DNA of 64,000 nt. Origin: Mycolicibacterium celeriflavum. GTDB lineage: Bacteria > Actinomycetota > Actinomycetes > Mycobacteriales > Mycobacteriaceae. A program made the position numbers and the translations under genes. How positions within the stretch are numbered: the stretch's first letter is position 1; each line of letters starts with the position of its first letter. The notes below the pieces were generated by a model. That model was not told the DNA's origin. It saw only the letters and a program-made list of their open reading frames with translations, and ran no database searches. The DNA lies in NCBI RefSeq assembly GCF_010731795.1, contig NZ_AP022591.1:1798001-1862000 (forward strand), given 5' to 3'. Positions 17,306 to 27,202 of the stretch are shown piece by piece.

Positions 17306-18115
17306 TTGTCCACCAATTTCACTGACATCACCTACGAGGTCGACGGGCGCAAGGCCACCATCACGTTGAATCGGCCCAACGCCCTGAATGCGTTGAGCCC
17401 CCACATGATCACCGAGCTGCGCGCCGCCTACGAAGACGCCGAGAACGACGACGACATCTGGATCGTCATCATGACGGGTACCGGCAGGGCGTTCTGCACG
17501 GGCGCCGACGTCGGCGAGATCCCTGAGGACGGGCGGGTGATCTATGAGCGCCCGTATCTGTCCACCTACGACCAGTGGGAGGCGCCGCAGGAGGGCACGC
17601 CGCCGTTCCGGCGGATGGCCAAGCCGGTCATCACCGCGGTCAACGGATTGTGTTGCGGCGCAGGGCTGGACTGGATCACCACCGGCGACATCGCGATCGC
17701 CTCGGATCAGGCCACGTTCTTCGACCCGCACGTGAGCATCGGACTGGTGGCCGCCCGCGAGATGGTGCGGCTGGCCCGGGTGCTGCCCCGCAACATCGCG
17801 CTGAGAATGGCGCTGATGGGCAAACACGAACGGATGAGCGCGCAGCGGGCGTACGAACTGGGCATGATCAGCGAAGTGGTGGAGCACGAGCGGCTGCTCG
17901 AACGCGCACACGAGATCGCCGACATCGTGAACTCGAACGCCCCGCTGGCCGTTCGCGGCACCCGCCTGACCATCCACAAGACACTCGACCTGCCGCTGCA
18001 CGAGGCCGAGATCCTCGCCGAGACGTTCCGCGAGCGCGTTGTTCGCACCGAGGACGCGCTCGAGGGACCGAAGGCCTTCATGGAGAAGCGTCCCCCGAAC
18101 TGGCAGTGCCGATGA
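17306..18115 (+). CDS. Crotonase-fold protein
   Basis: A 269-residue crotonase that starts at TTG with AGGAA 6 nt upstream. Oxyanion strands ITLNRPNALNAL and FCTGADVG are normal. The position of the first hydratase Glu is Asp (GAGLDWITTGD) and the second region reads FFDPHVSIGLVAAREM. The next gene product shares this FFDxHVSxGLV pattern, so the two are probably an old tandem duplication. It ends in an ATGA overlap with that gene. Confidence 0.9.
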   Translation: MSTNFTDITYEVDGRKATITLNRPNALNALSPHMITELRAAYEDAENDDDIWIVIMTGTGRAFCTGADVGEIPEDGRVIYERPYLSTYDQWEAPQEGTPPFRRMAKPVITAVNGLCCGAGLDWITTGDIAIASDQATFFDPHVSIGLVAAREMVRLARVLPRNIALRMALMGKHERMSAQRAYELGMISEVVEHERLLERAHEIADIVNSNAPLAVRGTRLTIHKTLDLPLHEAEILAETFRERVVRTEDALEGPKAFMEKRPPNWQCR

Positions 18116-18909
18116 CGAAGCCGATGACGACGTTCGAAACGCTCCTGCTCGACGTTGATTCCACCGACCGGGTCGCGACCATCACGCTGAACCGACCAGA
18201 TTCGCTCAACGCGTTCAATCGAACGATGTGCGAGGAGATGTCGCGGGTGTGGGGCCTGGTCAAGGCCGACGAAACCGTCAACGCGGTGGTGCTTCGCGCC
18301 GCGGGCGAGCGGGCGTTCAGCGTGGGGCTGGACATCAAGACGCCCTACGGCCAGCCCGACAACGTCTGGAACCACGAGGATCCCGGCGAGCACCTCAGCC
18401 CGAAGTGGCAGAAGATGTGGAAGCCGGTGGTATGCGCGGTGCAGGGCATGTGCACCGCCGGCGCGTTCTACTTCGTCAACGAGGCCGATGTGGTGATCTG
18501 CTCCGAGGACGCCACCTTCTTCGACTCCCACGTCAGCGCCGGCCTGGTCTGCGCGCTGGAGCCGATCGGGCTGATGCGTCGGGTCGGACTGGCCCAGGCG
18601 CTGCGGATCGCGTTGATGGGCAACGACGAGCGGGTGAGCGCGCAGACCGCGCAGCAGATCGGGTTGGTCACCGAAGTCGTACCCGGCGACCGGTTATGGG
18701 CGCGTGCGCACGAGATCGCCGCGGCCATCGCCGCCAAACCGCCGTCGGCGACGCAGGGCACGGTCAAGGCGATCTGGGAGTCGCTGGACAAGCCCTACCG
18801 CGCCGCGATGGAGCAGAACCTGATCTACACCCGGCTGGGAAACCCGTTGGGCAAAGCCGAACTGGCCGGCCAACCGGCACCGCCTCGATCCGCTCCGAGA
18901 ATCCGCTGA
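18112..18909 (+). CDS. Crotonase-fold protein
   Basis: A 265-residue crotonase paralogous to its upstream neighbour. It reads GAFYFVNEAD where hydratases have GCEL, thus Phe instead of Glu, and FFDSHVSAGLVCALEP at the second site. The FCxGAD oxyanion motif is altered to FSVGLDIK. The reaction could be isomerisation, hydrolysis of a cyclic ketone CoA ester, or a scaffold role. Coupled at both ends: ATGA with the previous gene and TGATG with the ligase that follows. Confidence 0.88.
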   Translation: MTKPMTTFETLLLDVDSTDRVATITLNRPDSLNAFNRTMCEEMSRVWGLVKADETVNAVVLRAAGERAFSVGLDIKTPYGQPDNVWNHEDPGEHLSPKWQKMWKPVVCAVQGMCTAGAFYFVNEADVVICSEDATFFDSHVSAGLVCALEPIGLMRRVGLAQALRIALMGNDERVSAQTAQQIGLVTEVVPGDRLWARAHEIAAAIAAKPPSATQGTVKAIWESLDKPYRAAMEQNLIYTRLGNPLGKAELAGQPAPPRSAPRIR

Positions 18910-20348
18910 TGCCCGAACACCGGCTCAGCGCACGTATCCGCGACGTCATCGGCATGCGCCCGCAGGCATCGGCGATCGAATACGACGGCGGGTGGATCAC
19001 GTGGGGTCAGGTGGCCGGTCTCGCCGGTCAGATCGAGGCGGTCGGCGTACGCGGCGCTCAGATCGGGATGTTGCTGCGCAACACTCCCGCCCACGTCGCG
19101 AGCTTTCTCGGCGTGCTGCTGGCCGGCGCGACCGTGGTCGTCATCAATCCGTCGCGCGGTGACGACCGTATCAGGGCCGACATCGAGGACTTGAAACTGC
19201 CGCTGGTGATCGGCGAACGCGACGACCTGACACGGTTTGTGCCCGCCGACACCGGCACCGTGGCGATCTCCTCGGTCGCCGAACCGATCCGGGTGCCGGA
19301 CGCCGTCACGCTGCCGGCGGGCCGCTCCGACGTCGCGGTCCGGATGCTCACCAGCGGCACCACCGGGCCTCCGAAGCGGGTCGACCTCACCTACGACATG
19401 TTGGCGCACAGCGTGGTCGGCGATTCACCGGCGCCGACCGAACTGCGGCGCGGCGTGGCGATAGTCAATTCGCCCCTGGTGCACATCGGCGGCGTGTTCC
19501 GCGTCCTGCAGTGCGTCTGCGAGGGCCGGCCCTTCGCGCTACTCGACCGCTTCGAACTGGACTGCTGGGCCGATGCGGTGCGCCGGCACCGGCCGCGGAC
19601 GGTGTCCCTGGTGCCTGCGGCGCTGCGCACCGTGCTGCATTCGGGCCTGACCCGCGACGACCTCGCCAGCATCCGCGCGGTCACATCGGGAACCGCGCCG
19701 CTGTCCGCCGAGGACGCCGACGCCTTCACAGAGAAGTACGGCATACCGGTCCTGACGTCCTATGCCGCAACGGAGTTCGGTGGCGGCGTGGCCGGCTGGA
19801 CGTTGCCGGACTACCAGCGCTACTGGCAGGCCAAGCGGGGCAGCGTCGGCCGGGCCAGCGTGGGCGCACAACTGCGGGTGGTCGATGAGCGCGGTACTCC
19901 GCTCGGCGAGAATCAGGTTGGCCTGCTGGAGGTCAAACCGGGGCAGTTGGGACCGGACGCGGACTGGATGCGCACCACGGACATGGCGCGCATCGATACG
20001 GACGGCTTCCTGTGGATTCTGGGGCGCGCCGACCAGGCGATCATCCGCGGCGGGTTCAAGATCATGCCCGACGACGTGCGTGCCGCGTTGGAGAGCCATC
20101 CCGCGGTGCACAGCGCCGCCGTGGTGGGCAGACCCGATGACCGTCTCGGTGAAACGCCGGTGGCGATGGTGGAGTTGCGCGAGCCGGTCGACGCAACGCT
20201 GCTCGAGGAGTTCCTGCGGTCTCGCCTGGCGCGCTACGAAATTCCCACCGACATAGCGATCGTCGAGCAGATGCCGCGCACACCGTCGGGCAAGCCCGAC
20301 CTGAGCGAGGTGCGCCGGTACTTCGCCGATCCCGTCGACCATGCGTGA
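18909..20348 (+). CDS. AMP-forming acyl-CoA ligase (first of three)
   Basis: A 479-residue ANL-superfamily enzyme. The P-loop reads LTSGTTGPPKRV, the central motif SYAATEFGG takes the place of YGxTE, and RTTDMARIDTDGFLWILGRADQ and the C-terminal Lys in TPSGKPDLSEV are present, so adenylation and thioesterification look possible. It is shorter than classical FadD enzymes because the N-terminal subdomain is compact. The ATG overlaps the previous stop (TGATG) and its own end overlaps the next ligase by 8 nt. Confidence 0.9.
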   Translation: MPEHRLSARIRDVIGMRPQASAIEYDGGWITWGQVAGLAGQIEAVGVRGAQIGMLLRNTPAHVASFLGVLLAGATVVVINPSRGDDRIRADIEDLKLPLVIGERDDLTRFVPADTGTVAISSVAEPIRVPDAVTLPAGRSDVAVRMLTSGTTGPPKRVDLTYDMLAHSVVGDSPAPTELRRGVAIVNSPLVHIGGVFRVLQCVCEGRPFALLDRFELDCWADAVRRHRPRTVSLVPAALRTVLHSGLTRDDLASIRAVTSGTAPLSAEDADAFTEKYGIPVLTSYAATEFGGGVAGWTLPDYQRYWQAKRGSVGRASVGAQLRVVDERGTPLGENQVGLLEVKPGQLGPDADWMRTTDMARIDTDGFLWILGRADQAIIRGGFKIMPDDVRAALESHPAVHSAAVVGRPDDRLGETPVAMVELREPVDATLLEEFLRSRLARYEIPTDIAIVEQMPRTPSGKPDLSEVRRYFADPVDHA

Positions 20349-21849
20349 GCACACCGTCGGGGCGGTGTTGCGCGCGCAGGTGGGTGCGCGCGGCGATCAC
20401 CCGTTGTTGATCTGTGATGCGGACCGGTTGAGCTATGCCGACGCCGAACGGCGCTCGGCCAGACTGGCTCGCGGGTTGATCGCACTCGGCGCGGGCAAGG
20501 GCACACACATCGGCGTGCTGTACCCGAACGGATCGGCTTTCGTCGTCGCGATGCTGGCCGCGGCCCGCATCGGCGCCGTGGTGGTTCCCGTCTCGACGTT
20601 GGCCACCGCGACCGAGATGCGCGAGCAGCTCGGCCACGCCGACGTCGAAATCCTCTTGGCCACCTCGGCTTACCGTTCACATGACTACCGGCAGCGGCTC
20701 GCCGACGTACGGCTTCCGCTGCTGCGTCAGGTACTCATCGACTGGGAGCCGACGGCGCTGGCCGACGCCGAACTCCTGACCGGTCTCGAGGACGACGTCG
20801 AACCCTGCGACGTGTTGGCGATCGTGTACACGTCGGGATCGACCAGCGCGCCGAAGGGCGCGGTTCACACGCACGCCGGTCTGCTCGCCCACCAGGTGGT
20901 CCTCAATGAGATCCGCGGTCTGACCGCCGAGGAGAAATTGTTCAGCAACTCGCCGTTCTTCTGGATCGGCGGGTACGCGTTCTCGGTGCTCGCCACGTTG
21001 CTGGCCGGCGCAACGCTGTTGTGTTCCAACGCCGTCGACGCGGGCGAGACGCTCGACCTGCTGGAGGCAGAGAGGCCGACGATGACCAACGGCTTCGTCG
21101 CGGGCATCGCCCACCTGGCCCGGCACCCGAGCCTGCCGAACCGGGACCTGTCGTCGATGCGGCGTGGCAACCTGTACCCGATCATGGCCCCCGAATCGCG
21201 TCCCGCCGACCCCGAGTTGCGTCACAACATGCTCGGCATGACCGAAGCCGGCAGTGTCATCCTCGCCAGCGCGGACGAAGCCGACCAGCCCGAGAATCGG
21301 CGCGGGTCCTTTGGCCGGCCGGTTCCGGGCTTCGAGGTCAAGGTTATGGAGCCGGTGACAGGTCGGCCCGTCGGCGTCGGTGAGGTCGGCGAACTCTGCG
21401 CCCGTGGACCGTTCATGATGAAGCGGTACTACAAACGCAGCCGCGAGGACTGTTTCGACGTCGATGGTTGGTTTCACACCGGCGATCTTGTCCGCACGGA
21501 CGCCGACGGCTTCTTCTATTTCGTCGGACGGCGCGGCACGATGATCAAGACGTCGGGCGCCAACGTCGCGCCCGCGGAGGTGGAGCGGGCGATCGCGGAG
21601 GTCACCGGCGGCACTGTCGCGCACGTGATCGGTCTGCCCGACGCGGAACGCGGCCAACTGGTGGCCGCCGTCATCGCACTGGAAGATGGTGAAACGTTCG
21701 ACGAGGCTACCTGTCGTGAGCGGCTGAAGACCGAGTTGTCGGCCTACAAGATTCCCCGGCGGTTCGCCGCCGTTCCGGCGTCACGTATCCCGGTTCTGTC
21801 GAGCGGAAAGATCAATCAGTCCAAGCTGATCGAGGTGTTCGATGTGTGA
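20341..21849 (+). CDS. AMP-forming acyl-CoA ligase (second of three)
   Basis: A 502-residue ANL enzyme with P-loop YTSGSTSAPKGAVHTH, FGMTE-equivalent LGMTEAGS, HTGDLVRTDADGF and C-terminal Lys in SSGKINQSKL. A segment FFWIGGYAFSVLATLLAGATL is nearly repeated in the next ligase (FFWVGGFGSGILSALLAGATL), so the two are close paralogues. It begins inside the end of the previous gene with an 8-nt overlap (ATGCGTGA), which argues for strict translational coupling. Confidence 0.9.
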   Translation: MREHTVGAVLRAQVGARGDHPLLICDADRLSYADAERRSARLARGLIALGAGKGTHIGVLYPNGSAFVVAMLAAARIGAVVVPVSTLATATEMREQLGHADVEILLATSAYRSHDYRQRLADVRLPLLRQVLIDWEPTALADAELLTGLEDDVEPCDVLAIVYTSGSTSAPKGAVHTHAGLLAHQVVLNEIRGLTAEEKLFSNSPFFWIGGYAFSVLATLLAGATLLCSNAVDAGETLDLLEAERPTMTNGFVAGIAHLARHPSLPNRDLSSMRRGNLYPIMAPESRPADPELRHNMLGMTEAGSVILASADEADQPENRRGSFGRPVPGFEVKVMEPVTGRPVGVGEVGELCARGPFMMKRYYKRSREDCFDVDGWFHTGDLVRTDADGFFYFVGRRGTMIKTSGANVAPAEVERAIAEVTGGTVAHVIGLPDAERGQLVAAVIALEDGETFDEATCRERLKTELSAYKIPRRFAAVPASRIPVLSSGKINQSKLIEVFDV

Positions 21850-23329
21850 AACCGTCGACGCGCTGGTGCGCCTACGCGCCGCCGAGGACAGCGCAAAGCC
21901 GATGGTGATCGATCCGTCGACCCGCATCACCTACTCCGAATTGGAGTCCAGTAGCCGGGAATTGGCGGCCGCGTTCATAGACGCCGGAGTGGGCAAGGGC
22001 ACCCCGGTCGGCTTGATCATGCCCAACTGTGCGGAGTGGGTGCGGATCGCGATCGCGCTGACCCGTATCGGCGCGGTTCTGGTGCCACTGAGCACGCTGC
22101 TACAACCCCCGGAACTCGCTGCGCAGCTTCGCATGGCGTCGGTGCAGTTCCTTCTGACCGTCGAGGAGTTCCGCGGCCACCGCTACCTCGACGGCCTCTC
22201 CGCCGAGCGGAGCATTCTTCCTGCACTGCGCGAAGTTTGGCGCGCCGACCGGCTCCCCCCAGGAGGCTCGGCACCGGTCGATGACATTGCCGCCGCCGTC
22301 ACGCCCAGCGACACACTGGCGATCATGTTCACCTCGGGCAGCAGCGGCCCGCCCAAGGGCGTGATCCACTCGCACGGAAACGCTTTGGGTGCGGTGCGGT
22401 CGGGCCTGACGGCGCGCTGCATCCACGCCGACACCCGGCTGTATCTGCCGATGCCGTTCTTCTGGGTAGGCGGCTTCGGCAGCGGAATCCTGTCGGCGCT
22501 GCTGGCGGGCGCCACACTGGTCACCGAGGAAATTCCGCGTCCGGATACCACGCTGCGCCTCGTCGAACGCGAACGCGTCACGCTGTTTCGCGGCTGGCCC
22601 GACCAGGCAGAGGCGCTGGCACGCCAATCCGCCGCTGTCGGAGCCGATCTGTCGTCGCTGCGACCCGGAAGCTTGGCGGGGCTGCTGCCGCCAGAGCAGC
22701 GCGGCGAACCGGGCGCACGGGCGAACCTGTTCGGTATGACCGAGTCGTTCGGCCCGTACTGCGGCTATCCGGCCGACACCGACATGCCCAGGTCCGCCTG
22801 GGGCAGTTGCGGGAAACCTTTCGACGGCATGGAGGTTCGCATCGTCGACCCCGACAGCGGTGAGCCGGTGCCGGCCGACACGATCGGGATGATCCAGATC
22901 AGGGGGTCTCATGTCATGCGCGGGATCTGCCGGCGCAACAGAGAGGAGGTCTTCACCGCCGACGGTTACTACCCCACGGGCGACCTCGGCCATCTGGACG
23001 ACGACGGCTTCCTGTTCTACCACGGCCGGTGCGATGACATGTTCAAGGTCAGCGGCGCCACCGTGTACCCCAGCGAGGTCGAACAGGCGCTGCGCACCGT
23101 CGACGGCGTGCAGCAGGCGTTCGTCACCGACGTGGCGGGCGCCGTCGGTGCCGTCGTGATCTCTGGGCGTCCAGTCGACGAGTTGCGCGCGGAGGCGCGA
23201 AAGCGGTTGAGCGCGTTCAAGGTCCCGACGGTGTGGCTTGTCACCGACTCCGACGACGACATCCCGCGCAAGGCGACCGGAAAGGTCGACGTCCGTCGGC
23301 TGCGCGAGATCTTGCGCGCGACTAGCTGA
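21842..23329 (+). CDS. AMP-forming acyl-CoA ligase (third of three)
   Basis: A 495-residue ANL enzyme with P-loop FTSGSSGPPKGVIHSH, FGMTESFG, PTGDLGHLDDDGF and the C-terminal catalytic Lys in ATGKVDVRRL. It overlaps the second ligase by 8 nt (ATGTGTGA) in the same layout as the previous junction. Its 3' end overlaps the convergent GntR gene by 8 nt. Three ligases in one transcript suggest either different acids or successive carboxylates of one molecule; sequence cannot decide. Confidence 0.9.
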   Translation: MCETVDALVRLRAAEDSAKPMVIDPSTRITYSELESSSRELAAAFIDAGVGKGTPVGLIMPNCAEWVRIAIALTRIGAVLVPLSTLLQPPELAAQLRMASVQFLLTVEEFRGHRYLDGLSAERSILPALREVWRADRLPPGGSAPVDDIAAAVTPSDTLAIMFTSGSSGPPKGVIHSHGNALGAVRSGLTARCIHADTRLYLPMPFFWVGGFGSGILSALLAGATLVTEEIPRPDTTLRLVERERVTLFRGWPDQAEALARQSAAVGADLSSLRPGSLAGLLPPEQRGEPGARANLFGMTESFGPYCGYPADTDMPRSAWGSCGKPFDGMEVRIVDPDSGEPVPADTIGMIQIRGSHVMRGICRRNREEVFTADGYYPTGDLGHLDDDGFLFYHGRCDDMFKVSGATVYPSEVEQALRTVDGVQQAFVTDVAGAVGAVVISGRPVDELRAEARKRLSAFKVPTVWLVTDSDDDIPRKATGKVDVRRLREILRATS

Positions 23330-23996
23330 CGACGCCCCGCTCGGTGAGATGCTCGATCAACGGCTTCGCGCCGGCGGCCAGGTGTTCCGACATCTCCGCG
23401 CGGGCAAGGTCTTCGTCGTGGCAGGCGAGGGCCTTGAGCAGCCGCCGGTGATGCTCGTTCGACTTCTCGGGCCAACCGGAGATCACCGGAAACACCGATT
23501 CGGGTGCGTACCGAGTGATTTGGGACATCAGCTGCGCGAGTTTCGGTGAATCGGCGGCGACGTTGATCGCGCGGTGGAACTCGTGGTTGAGTCGGACGGC
23601 CTGCTCGTCGTCACCGGCGGCGTACGCCTCCTCGAGATCGGATTGGATCCGCTCGAGGTCGCGCAACTGCTCGTCGCTGATGTTGACGGCGGCCCGCGCG
23701 GCGAGCTCACCTCCGATGTGCGCCTGCACATTCGACACATCGGTGAGATCGCGCCCCGTCACCGGCAACACGACGAACCCACGGCGCGGCTGCTGCGCGA
23801 GCAGACCTTCGGCCTTCAGCTCGAACAGCGCCTCGCGCACCGGGGTGACGCTGATGCCCAGTTCCGCCGCCAGTTGATCGAGTCGCACATACTCACCGGC
23901 AGCATAGGTGCCGTCGAAGATGCGCTTTCGCACGAACCGCGCGACGTCCTCGGCCAGTTGTGGCCGAGACGCGAAATCGGGGGCCGACACCGTCAC
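23322..23996 (-). CDS. GntR-family regulator, FCD type
   Basis: A 224-residue FCD-type GntR regulator: winged helix YVRLDQLAAELGISVTPVREALFELKAEGLL at residues ~35-70 and an all-helical FCD domain with metal-ligand-like residues (HxxFH in LNHEFHRAIN, and HHR in SNEHHRRLLK). GTG start overlaps the FadE stop (GTGA), so it is the last gene of the SDR-thiolase-FadE-GntR operon. The palindrome at 27203-27221 ahead of this operon is its probable target. Confidence 0.92.
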   Translation of the reverse strand: MTVSAPDFASRPQLAEDVARFVRKRIFDGTYAAGEYVRLDQLAAELGISVTPVREALFELKAEGLLAQQPRRGFVVLPVTGRDLTDVSNVQAHIGGELAARAAVNISDEQLRDLERIQSDLEEAYAAGDDEQAVRLNHEFHRAINVAADSPKLAQLMSQITRYAPESVFPVISGWPEKSNEHHRRLLKALACHDEDLARAEMSEHLAAGAKPLIEHLTERGVVS

Positions 23997-25186
23997 ACCT
24001 GGTAGTCCGCGAGCAGCCGCTTGCTGATGATGTTCTTCTGAATCTCGCTGGTGCCTTCGCCGATCAACAGGAACGGCGCATCGCGCATCAACCGCTCGAT
24101 CTCGTACTCCTTGGAGTAGCCGTAGCCACCGTGGATGCGGAAGCTCTGCTGAGTGACCTCCGAGCAGAACTCGCTCGCCAGGTACTTCGCCATTCCGGCC
24201 GCGACGTCGTTGCGTTCACCGGAGTCCTTCAGCCGCGCGGCATTGACCATCATCAGGTGGGCAGCCTCGACTTTGGTTGCCATCTCCGCCAATTGGAACG
24301 CGATGGCCTGGTGTTCGGCGATCGGCTTGCCGAACGTCTGCCGCTGTTGGGCATAGCGCACGGCGAGCTCGAAGGCGCGAATGCCCACACCGCAGGCCCG
24401 CGCCGACACGTTGACCCGGCCCACCTCGATACCGTCCATCATCTGGAAGAACCCCTGCCCGGGTGCCTCGCCGAGAACGTCGTCGCCTTGGGCCACATAG
24501 CCGTCGAAGATCAACTCGGTGGTGTCGATGCCCTTGTAGCCGAGCTTGTCGAGCTTGCCGGGAATCGTCAACCCGGGCACGACTTCCCCGTAGCCGACCG
24601 GCTTTTCGACGAGGAAGGCGGTCAGGTTGCGATGCGGCTTGTCGGCACCCTCCTCGGTGCGCACCAGCACCGCGACCAACGTCGACGTGCCGCCGTTGGT
24701 CAGCCACATCTTCTGCCCGTCGATCCGGTAGGTGCCGTCGGCGTTGCGGCTCGCCCTCGTGCGGATCGCGGCGACGTCGGATCCCAGTCCCGGTTCCGAC
24801 ATCGAGAACGCCCCGCGGGTCTCCCCGGTCGCCATCCGCGGCAGGTAGCGCTGCTTCTGCCCGTCGGTGCCGTGCTGGCGCAACATGTAGGCGACGATGA
24901 AGTGCGTGTTGAGTACCCCGGAGATGCTCATCCAGCCGCGGGCGAGCTCCTCCACACACAGCGCATAGGTCAGCAGCGATTCCCCGAGTCCTCCGTACTC
25001 CTCGGGGATCATCAAGCCGAACAGACCCATCTCCCGCATCTGGTCGACGATCGCCTGCGGATAGGTGTCGGTCTTCTCGAACTCCGGTGCGTTCGGGATG
25101 ATCTCCTTCTCGACGAACTGGCGCACCGTCGCGAGGATCTCGGTCTGCACTTCGGTGAGGCCCACCGTCTGAGCGAGTTTCGTCAT
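23993..25186 (-). CDS. Acyl-CoA dehydrogenase (canonical FadE)
   Basis: A 397-residue homotetramer-type acyl-CoA dehydrogenase. FSMSEPGLGSDVAAIRT and YRIDGQKMWLTNGG form the FAD/substrate site, and the catalytic Glu is present in IGEGTSEIQKNI near the C-terminus. It makes the 2-enoyl-CoA from a saturated acyl-CoA. ATG at 25186 overlaps the thiolase stop; the longer frame upstream is spurious. It lies between a thiolase and its GntR regulator in a compact minus-strand operon. Confidence 0.94.
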   Translation of the reverse strand: MTKLAQTVGLTEVQTEILATVRQFVEKEIIPNAPEFEKTDTYPQAIVDQMREMGLFGLMIPEEYGGLGESLLTYALCVEELARGWMSISGVLNTHFIVAYMLRQHGTDGQKQRYLPRMATGETRGAFSMSEPGLGSDVAAIRTRASRNADGTYRIDGQKMWLTNGGTSTLVAVLVRTEEGADKPHRNLTAFLVEKPVGYGEVVPGLTIPGKLDKLGYKGIDTTELIFDGYVAQGDDVLGEAPGQGFFQMMDGIEVGRVNVSARACGVGIRAFELAVRYAQQRQTFGKPIAEHQAIAFQLAEMATKVEAAHLMMVNAARLKDSGERNDVAAGMAKYLASEFCSEVTQQSFRIHGGYGYSKEYEIERLMRDAPFLLIGEGTSEIQKNIISKRLLADYQV

Positions 25187-26397
25187 GCGCCAACCCTTTC
25201 GAACACCGCGGCCAGCCCCTGCCCCCCGCCGATGCACATGGTCTCCAATCCATAGCGGGCGCCGCGCCTGGTCAGCTCGCGCGCCAGCGTCGCCAGCATT
25301 CGCCCGCCGGTCGCGCCGACCGGGTGCCCGAGCGAGATGCCCGAGCCGTGGACGTTGGTGCGCTCCCGGTCGGCCGCGCCGAAGTTCCACTCCCGCATCA
25401 CAGCGAGTGCCTGCGCGGCGAACGCCTCGTTCAACTCGATCAGATCCACGTCGGCGAGCGTCAGACCGGCCTTCGCCAATGCGGCCTCCGTGGCGGGAAC
25501 CGGCCCGATGCCCATCACGTTCGGAGCCACTCCGGCCGACGCCCAGGAAACCAGCCGGACCAGTGGGGTCAGTCCCAGTTGGTCGGCTTTCTCCCGGGTG
25601 GTCACCACGCACATCGATGCGGCGTCGTTTTGGCCGCTCGCATTGCCCGCGGTGACCGTCGCCTCCGGATCATCCTTGCCGAGAACGGGTTTCAGTTTCG
25701 CCAGCGACTCGATCGAGGTGTCGGGACGCGGATGCTCGTCGGTGTCGATCAGCTCCTCCCCCTGACGGGTGGGCACCGTGACGGGCACGATCTCCTCGGC
25801 AAGGATGCCGTCCTTCTGGGCTGCCACGGCGCGCTGATGAGACGTCACCGCGAGCTCGTCCTGCTCCTGTCGCGAGATGCCGTACTGACGGCGCAGGTTC
25901 TCCGCGGTCTCGAGCATGCCGCCGGGCACCGGGTAGTGCCGGCCGCCCGCGGTGGTGCGGCCGCGCGCCAGCGAGTCGTGCAGCATGACGCCGCCGCGTG
26001 CCGGACCCCAGCGGATGTCGGTCGAGTAGAACGTCACATTGCTCATGCTCTCGGCGCCGCCCGCGACCACAACGTCGTTGTCGCCGTTGGCAACCTGCAG
26101 GCAAGCCTGGATCACGGCCTGCAGCCCCGAGCCGCACCGCCGGTCGACCTGCATGCCGGAAACAGTCACCGGCAGGCCGGCGTCCAGCGCCACCACCCGC
26201 CCGATCGCGGGCGCCTCGCTGCTCGGATAGCAATGGCCGAGGATGACGTCTTCGACTGCGGCAGGCTCGATTCCGGTCCGATCGAGCAGACCCTTGAGCG
26301 CGGTGACGCCGAGGTCGACGGCGGCCAGCGACTTGAACATGCCGCCGTAGCGGCCGATCGGTGTGCGTACCGGCTCGCAGATGACCGTGTCGCGCAT
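25183..26397 (-). CDS. Thiolase (acetyl-CoA C-acetyltransferase)
   Basis: A 404-residue complete thiolase with the nucleophilic Cys C88 in DRRCGSGLQA, NEAFAAQALA, GHPVGATGGRM and the acid-base Cys in MCIGGGQGLA. It performs thiolytic cleavage of 3-ketoacyl-CoA or, in reverse, condensation. One-base TGATG overlap with the upstream SDR and ATGA overlap with the downstream FadE gene give a tight operon. Confidence 0.95.
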   Translation of the reverse strand: MRDTVICEPVRTPIGRYGGMFKSLAAVDLGVTALKGLLDRTGIEPAAVEDVILGHCYPSSEAPAIGRVVALDAGLPVTVSGMQVDRRCGSGLQAVIQACLQVANGDNDVVVAGGAESMSNVTFYSTDIRWGPARGGVMLHDSLARGRTTAGGRHYPVPGGMLETAENLRRQYGISRQEQDELAVTSHQRAVAAQKDGILAEEIVPVTVPTRQGEELIDTDEHPRPDTSIESLAKLKPVLGKDDPEATVTAGNASGQNDAASMCVVTTREKADQLGLTPLVRLVSWASAGVAPNVMGIGPVPATEAALAKAGLTLADVDLIELNEAFAAQALAVMREWNFGAADRERTNVHGSGISLGHPVGATGGRMLATLARELTRRGARYGLETMCIGGGQGLAAVFERVGA

Positions 26398-27149
26398 CAG
26401 ATGTGCCTCCCGCCGGTGACCTCGAGGACGGTGCCGGTCATATACGACGACAAGTCACTGGCCAGGAACAGCGCGACCTTGGCCACCTCGTCCGGCTCGC
26501 CCGCGCGGCCCATCGGCACCTCTGCGAGCTTCTGGTCCCAGATGTGTTGCGGCATGGCCTCTGTCATTGCGGACCGGATCAGCCCGGGCTGGATGGCGTT
26601 GACCCGTACGCCCAGATGCGCCAGTTCCTTGGCGGCCGCTTTCGTCATGCCGACGATGCCGGCCTTGGCCGCCGAGTAATTGGTCTGCCCGACGAGACCG
26701 ACCTTGCCCGATATCGACGACATGTTGACGATCGCGCCACGCTTGTTCTCGCGCATGATCGGCGCGGCCGCCTTCAACCCGTTCCACGTGCCCTTCAAGT
26801 GCACGGCGATGACCTGGTCGAACTGCTTTTCGGTCATCTTGCGAAGTGTCGCGTCGCGGGTGATTCCGGCGTTGTTCACCATGACGTCGAGACCGCCGAA
26901 CCGCTCCACCGCCGCGGCGACCAGTGCCGAGACGTCGTCGGCCTTGGTCACGTCACAGCGCACCGCCAGCGCCGCTGGGTCTTTGGAGGGGCCGCCGCCG
27001 AGTCGCTTGGCCGCTTCCTCCGTCGCAGCCACGTCGAGATCGCCCAGCACCACGCGGGCGCCCTCGGCGATGAACCGCTCCGCGATCGCATAGCCGAGGC
27101 CCTGCGCGCCGCCGGTGACGACGGCCGTCTGTCCCAACAACAACGACAC
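26397..27149 (-). CDS. SDR, FabG/3-hydroxyacyl-CoA dehydrogenase-like
   Basis: A 250-residue classical SDR close to FabG and acetoacetyl-CoA reductases: [20 protein letters not shown], catalytic YSAAKAG and the C-terminal [11 protein letters not shown]. In this operon with FadE and thiolase it is the likely 3-hydroxyacyl-CoA dehydrogenase step. It is the first gene on the minus strand, its start 54 bp from the palindrome at 27203-27221. Confidence 0.92.
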   Translation of the reverse strand: MSLLLGQTAVVTGGAQGLGYAIAERFIAEGARVVLGDLDVAATEEAAKRLGGGPSKDPAALAVRCDVTKADDVSALVAAAVERFGGLDVMVNNAGITRDATLRKMTEKQFDQVIAVHLKGTWNGLKAAAPIMRENKRGAIVNMSSISGKVGLVGQTNYSAAKAGIVGMTKAAAKELAHLGVRVNAIQPGLIRSAMTEAMPQHIWDQKLAEVPMGRAGEPDEVAKVALFLASDLSSYMTGTVLEVTGGRHI

Positions 27150-27202
27150 CTAGCTCACCCTTCTCGTCGCGCGGAGCCCGTCGAGGGCCCCATCGGTCGA
27201 AC

